A DNA stretch of 64,000 nt, from the NCBI RefSeq assembly GCF_016820515.1, contig NZ_JADHDV010000014.1, positions 57,311 to 121,310 on the forward strand. The letters are read 5' to 3'. A program made the position numbers and the translations under genes. Under the pieces are notes generated by a model, which worked only from the letters and a program-made list of their open reading frames with translations, was not told the origin of the DNA and searched no databases. Origin of the DNA: Pseudoxanthomonas beigongshangi (GTDB lineage Bacteria > Pseudomonadota > Gammaproteobacteria > Xanthomonadales > Xanthomonadaceae). Positions 60,835 to 64,000 of this stretch are shown in pieces. Every line of letters begins with the position of its first letter. Position 1 is the first letter of the stretch.

Positions 60835-62254
60835 AGCCGAACGCCAGCGCCGAAGGCTGTTGCAGGCCATGGCATTCGGCGGCGCGGCCGCCGCCGCCGG
60901 CTGCCGTCGCGGCGACGCGGAGGCCGGTGCGGTCAGCGATGTCACCGACATCGACCACATTCCGGTCGCTGGCCAGCTCCGCCCCACCACCACCGCCGTC
61001 CTGCAGCAGGCGCTGCGCCGGACCCGCGGGCCGATCTCGATTGGCGGCGCACGCTACAGCATGGGCGGGCAGATCGCCGCCGACGGTTCCACCCACGTCG
61101 ACATGCGCGGCATGAAGCGTCTGCTCCACCTGGATGTCCAGGCACGCACCGCGCGCGTGCAGGCCGGCATGTGCTGGCGGGATCTGCAGGATCATCTGGA
61201 TCCGCACGATCTGGCGGTGCGGATCATGCAGAGCTACAGCAATTTCTCGATTGGCGGCTCGCTGTCGGTGAACTGCCATGGCCGCTACGTTGGCGCCGGT
61301 CCACTCGCGCACTCGGTGCGCGCCCTGCAACTGGTGACCGCCGATGGCGGGGTCCACGAACTGGATCGGCAGCGCTCTCCGGAACTGTTTTCCGCCGTGC
61401 TGGGCGGCTATGGCGGCCTGGGCGTGGTCACCGAGGTGGAACTGGATCTGGACGAGAACTTCCCGATCCGGCGCGACGCGCAGCGGGTGGCACTGGACGA
61501 GTATCCGGAGTTCTTCCGCGAACACGTCCATGCGCGACCCGGCATCCTGCTGCACAACGCCGATCTGATGCCGCCGGATTTCGACCGCCCCCTCGCGATC
61601 AGCTGGACCCGCACCGATCAGCCGCTCACCCTCGCCGAACGGCTGGTGCCGCGCCATCTCGACTACGGGCGTGAGCAGAACCTGATCTGGACCGCGTCCG
61701 AACTGCCGGGCGGCGGAGCGTTGCGGGAGAAATTCCAGACCGATCGGATCCTGCGCGAGCCCGTGGTGGTCATGCGCAACCACGAGGCCAGCCTAGACGC
61801 CGCTTCGCTGGAACCACGCACGCGCATGGTGTCCACCTACCTGCTGCAGGAGTACTTCATCCCGGTGCGGTCATTCGCGATCTTCGCCCGCAGGATGGCG
61901 GCGATCCTGCGCCGGCACGAGGTCAACGCGCTCAACGTCTCGATCCGGCATTCGCCGGCCGATACGGTATCGCTGCTGAAATGGGCGCCGCAGGAGGTGT
62001 TTTCCTTCGTGCTGTACCACAAGCAGCGCGCCTGGTCCGGCGCCGACCGGCAGGCCGGCACCTGGACCCGGCAACTGGTCGACACCGCGCTGGCGCTGGA
62101 CGGACGCTACTACCTGCCCTATCGGCTGCATGCCACGCCGGAGCAGTTCCACCGCGCCTATCCGGAAGCCGCCGCCTTCGCCGCGCTCAAGCGCCAGGTC
62201 GATCCGCAACGCCGTTTCCGCAACCGCCTGTGGGACAAGTACCTGCCCGCTTGA
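60812..62254 (+). CDS. Tat-exported FAD-dependent oxidoreductase, lipoprotein-like
   Basis: The 480-aa product has a signal with twin Arg and a Cys (RQRRRLLQAMAFGGAAAAAGC, lipobox-like AAAGC). It continues as an FAD_binding_4 (PCMH-type) oxidase: GPISIGGARYSMGGQIAADGSTHVDMRGM, LLHLDVQARTARVQAGMCWRDLQDHLDPHDLAV, SNFSIGGSLSVNCHGRY and a C-terminal YLPYRLHATPEQFHRAYP. Relatives include DprE1-like and sugar oxidases. The start (60812 or 60824) overlaps the VanY gene. Confidence 0.85.
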   Translation: MSRPMRTEAERQRRRLLQAMAFGGAAAAAGCRRGDAEAGAVSDVTDIDHIPVAGQLRPTTTAVLQQALRRTRGPISIGGARYSMGGQIAADGSTHVDMRGMKRLLHLDVQARTARVQAGMCWRDLQDHLDPHDLAVRIMQSYSNFSIGGSLSVNCHGRYVGAGPLAHSVRALQLVTADGGVHELDRQRSPELFSAVLGGYGGLGVVTEVELDLDENFPIRRDAQRVALDEYPEFFREHVHARPGILLHNADLMPPDFDRPLAISWTRTDQPLTLAERLVPRHLDYGREQNLIWTASELPGGGALREKFQTDRILREPVVVMRNHEASLDAASLEPRTRMVSTYLLQEYFIPVRSFAIFARRMAAILRRHEVNALNVSIRHSPADTVSLLKWAPQEVFSFVLYHKQRAWSGADRQAGTWTRQLVDTALALDGRYYLPYRLHATPEQFHRAYPEAAAFAALKRQVDPQRRFRNRLWDKYLPA

Positions 62255-62305
62255 ACGGCACTCTCCTTCCGGCGTAACGTAGCGGGCATCATTCGGGGGA
62301 ATGGC

Positions 62306-63025
62306 ATGGAAAATCCGTATCAGTCGTCGGCCACCAGCGCCGGCGCGGTGGCACCGCTGCGTTCGTCCTCATACTTCAAGAATCCCAGGCTGCTGACCGT
62401 TACTACCCGGATTTTTCTGTGCCTGGGCGTACTGGTGTCCCTCGGTGCGGGTGCGCTCGCGCTCACCGAGCTTTCGCTCATGGAGGAATACTCGCCGACG
62501 GACGGCCTGGACGATGTCTACGACGATCTGATCATTCCCACCCTGCTGCTGGGATTGACCCAGTTCGCCACCGGTATCGGCACCATCGTGGTCATCGCGA
62601 TGTGGGTCTACCGCATGGCCTGGAATGCACGCTACTTCGCCGGCGCGCGCAATATGGACTACACCCCGGGCTGGGCGGTGGGCTGGTATTTCATTCCTTT
62701 CGCCAATCTCTGGAAGCCCTATCAGGCCATGAAGGAAATCTGGCGCGCGAGCGACGAGCCGGCCCGCATGAACCAGATCCCGGTTCCGTTCTGGCTGCCG
62801 CTTTGGTGGTGCCTCTGGCTGGTCACCAATATCCTCTCCAATGTCTCTACGCGCCTCACATTCCGTGCCGACGACATTTCCGAGGGCATGTTGGCCAACC
62901 AGGCGTCGCTGCTGGCCGAGGCAGTCAACATCCCGCTGTGCCTGGTGTTCCTCCTCATCGTCAACCGGCTGTCGCGGATGCAATGGCATCAACAATCGCT
63001 GCGCCAGGTACAGGCCGTCGCCTGA
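62306..63025 (+). CDS. DUF4328 membrane protein
   Basis: The 239-aa product has about six transmembrane segments and the DUF4328 pattern: YRMAWNARYFAGARNMDYTPGWAVGWYFIPFANLWKPYQAMKEIWRAS, then WLPLWWCLWLVTNIL. Function unknown. It starts 51 bp after the FAD oxidase and may be a separate transcription unit. Confidence 0.85.
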   Translation: MENPYQSSATSAGAVAPLRSSSYFKNPRLLTVTTRIFLCLGVLVSLGAGALALTELSLMEEYSPTDGLDDVYDDLIIPTLLLGLTQFATGIGTIVVIAMWVYRMAWNARYFAGARNMDYTPGWAVGWYFIPFANLWKPYQAMKEIWRASDEPARMNQIPVPFWLPLWWCLWLVTNILSNVSTRLTFRADDISEGMLANQASLLAEAVNIPLCLVFLLIVNRLSRMQWHQQSLRQVQAVA

Positions 63026-63129
63026 ACGAGGCAGCATGCCTGGCCCTTCGCCGGGGACTTGAGCGAGATCAATGAGGCGTCGGACCCGGGTGGGGATACT
63101 CACGGCGTTCTCCCGACGTGGCCGCCCCG

Positions 63130-63669
63130 ATGTTCTCCACGCACGCCCGCTATCGTCCATCGCTGGTCGCGCTGCACTGGCTGACCCTGCTGTTGCTGAG
63201 CGGCGTCTACGCCACCATCGAGTTGCGCGGCCTGTTCCCGCGCGGCAGCGATGCGCGCGAGCTGATCAAGACCGCGCATTTCTTCCTGGGCATCAGCGTG
63301 TTTGGCCTGACCCTGCTGCGCCTGCTTGTGCGGGTGTCGTCACCGACACCGCCGATCGCGCCGGTGCCGCCGACCTGGCAGAGACTGGGGGCCGGCACGA
63401 TGGCGCTGGCGCTGTATGGGCTGATGCTGGTCACGCCGGTGCTCGGCTACCTGCTGCTCAATGCGGAAGGTACCTCGCCCACGTTGGGCGGCTGGGCATT
63501 GCCGTCGCTGATGGCCGCACAGGAAACCCTGGGTAACGGGCTGAAGGAATGGCACGAAACCATCGCCGTCGCCGGCTACTGGCTGATCGGGCTGCACGCG
63601 CTGGCGGCGCTCTATCACCATCATGTCCGGCACGACGACACCCTGCTGCGCATGACGTTCCGGCGCTGA
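63130..63669 (+). CDS. Cytochrome b561-type membrane protein
   Basis: The 179-aa protein has four transmembrane helices with the haem-ligating histidines in ALHWLTLLLL, KTAHFFLGISV, EWHETIAVAGYWLIGLHALAALYHHHV. Cytochrome b561 proteins accept electrons from the quinone pool or superoxide in the inner membrane. The ATG at 63130 is chosen; a GTG at 63118 is the alternative. Confidence 0.9.
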   Translation: MFSTHARYRPSLVALHWLTLLLLSGVYATIELRGLFPRGSDARELIKTAHFFLGISVFGLTLLRLLVRVSSPTPPIAPVPPTWQRLGAGTMALALYGLMLVTPVLGYLLLNAEGTSPTLGGWALPSLMAAQETLGNGLKEWHETIAVAGYWLIGLHALAALYHHHVRHDDTLLRMTFRR

Positions 63670-63726
63670 CGCGCAACGCGGAGCCTGTTCCGCCGCGGCG
63701 CCCAGGGACTGGACGCCGGGGGTTCG

Positions 63727-63915
63727 GCGGAGCAGGCTCCGCCTTGCGCACCGCCGCGTAGAGCGGAGCTTGCTCCGCTTCCAAGGCATGCCGGACCTTC
63801 CAAAAGCAGCGGAGCGAGCTCCGCTCTACATGGCCCATTGCGTAGAGCGGAGCTTGCTCCGCTTCCACGGTACGCCGGACCCTCCAAAAGCAGCGGAGCG
63901 AGCTCCGCTCTACGG
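63727..63915. repeat. Cluster of AGCGGAGC palindromes
   Basis: Five copies of the palindrome with arms AGCGGAGC/GCTCCGCT or GGCGGAGC/GCTCCGCC occur near 63727, 63757, 63811, 63842 and 63890 in alternating orientation, with TAGAG or CTCTAC flanks. A single member lies at 21930. The cluster sits between the convergent cytochrome b561 gene and the gene cut by the window edge, and the arms could also terminate both. Confidence 0.85.
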
Positions 63916-63917
63916 GG

Positions 63918-64000
63918 TCAATCCTGGGAGCGCTTGGTGGGCGTTTTGGCCTCGGTGCCGAAGTCGGCGATGCGCCACAGGTACTGGGCGGCATAGGTGC
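63918..64000 (-). CDS. C-terminus of an unidentified protein (5' end outside window)
   Basis: A minus-strand frame enters from the right edge and ends with the stop at 63918, encoding YAAQYLWRIADFGTEAKTPTKRSQD at its end. The remaining length is too short to identify the family. Confidence 0.5.
   Translation of the reverse strand, partial: TYAAQYLWRIADFGTEAKTPTKRSQD

Noticed and set aside
1..64000. tRNA or rRNA genes
   Set aside because: No cloverleaf-compatible or rRNA-like stretch was seen on either strand.

Overview
The window is GC-rich chromosomal DNA (visibly about two-thirds G+C) from a gammaproteobacterium of the Lysobacterales/Xanthomonadales type (Lysobacter, Luteimonas or a relative). 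The basis is the gene set (rlmL, tesB, bpt, purT, a pathogenicity-like DUF2007 protein, a lysine-rich small protein with a TTG start), the dispersed palindromes GTAGGAGCGACGTNAGTCGCGAC and AGCGGAGC-AA-GCTCCGCT, and the AATCCCG heptamer satellite. The genus is inferred, not proven. I found no rRNA, tRNA, CRISPR array, phage or intact insertion sequence.

Layout. 0-8 kb: an exported protein running off the left edge, divergent from a membrane-anchored ToxR/CadC-like regulator with a triple TGACAT site between them; a rifampin ADP-ribosyltransferase (arr); a class-C-type serine hydrolase; and a BlaI-type repressor overlapping an M56 (BlaR1-like) protease that carries ankyrin repeats instead of a penicillin-sensor domain. 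8-18 kb: small enzymes and exported proteins, a cold-shock/DUF1294 membrane protein, two SDR oxidoreductases divergent from a LysR regulator, and an ArsR-family autorepressor with its membrane partner and a clear operator. 18-22 kb: a three-gene module (Tat-exported small subunit, GMC flavoprotein, DUF1080 protein) that looks like a 3-keto-glycoside pathway. 23.5-26.2 kb: a compact SPFH / zinc-ribbon / small membrane protein operon. 26-32 kb: an epimerase, a MerR regulator divergent from an alpha/beta hydrolase with a 19-bp-spaced promoter, a DJ-1-like protein, and a methyltransferase/YkgJ operon flanked by an intact gene and a truncated copy of its 3' end. 32.8-34.8 kb: an S9 peptidase broken by a single-base frameshift in a C run.

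35.4-39.8 kb is a visibly less GC-rich stretch of orphan genes ending in a SymE-type toxin with a nested hairpin over its start; it looks acquired. 39.8-48.6 kb returns to housekeeping genes: rlmL, an ABC-F ATPase, a MOSC protein, an AmpD-like amidase, tesB. 47.3-50.5 kb holds two paralogous ECF sigma factors, each fused to a membrane domain and separated by repeats.

50.5-55.2 kb has two blocks of long tandem repeats (periods 140 and about 144 bp) around an EF-hand protein, a PAP2-like protein, bpt and an endonuclease/exonuclease/phosphatase lipoprotein. 55.2-62.3 kb holds purT and, divergent from it, a probable seven-gene operon (SPFH protein, Arc/ribbon-helix-helix protein, DUF4177, alpha/beta hydrolase, PH-domain membrane protein, VanY-type peptidase, Tat/lipoprotein FAD oxidase) with a perfect GATATCA-TTT-TGATATC dyad at its head. 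The window closes with a DUF4328 protein, a cytochrome b561, a cluster of small palindromes and the tail of a gene cut by the right edge.

The recurring theme is local regulator-plus-membrane-partner pairs with readable operators: BlaI/M56-ankyrin, ArsR/membrane protein, MerR/hydrolase, RHH/SPFH and ECF/membrane domain. The strongest candidates for an undescribed system are the M56-ankyrin sensor, the tandem membrane-fused ECF pair, the two SPFH loci and the SymE locus.
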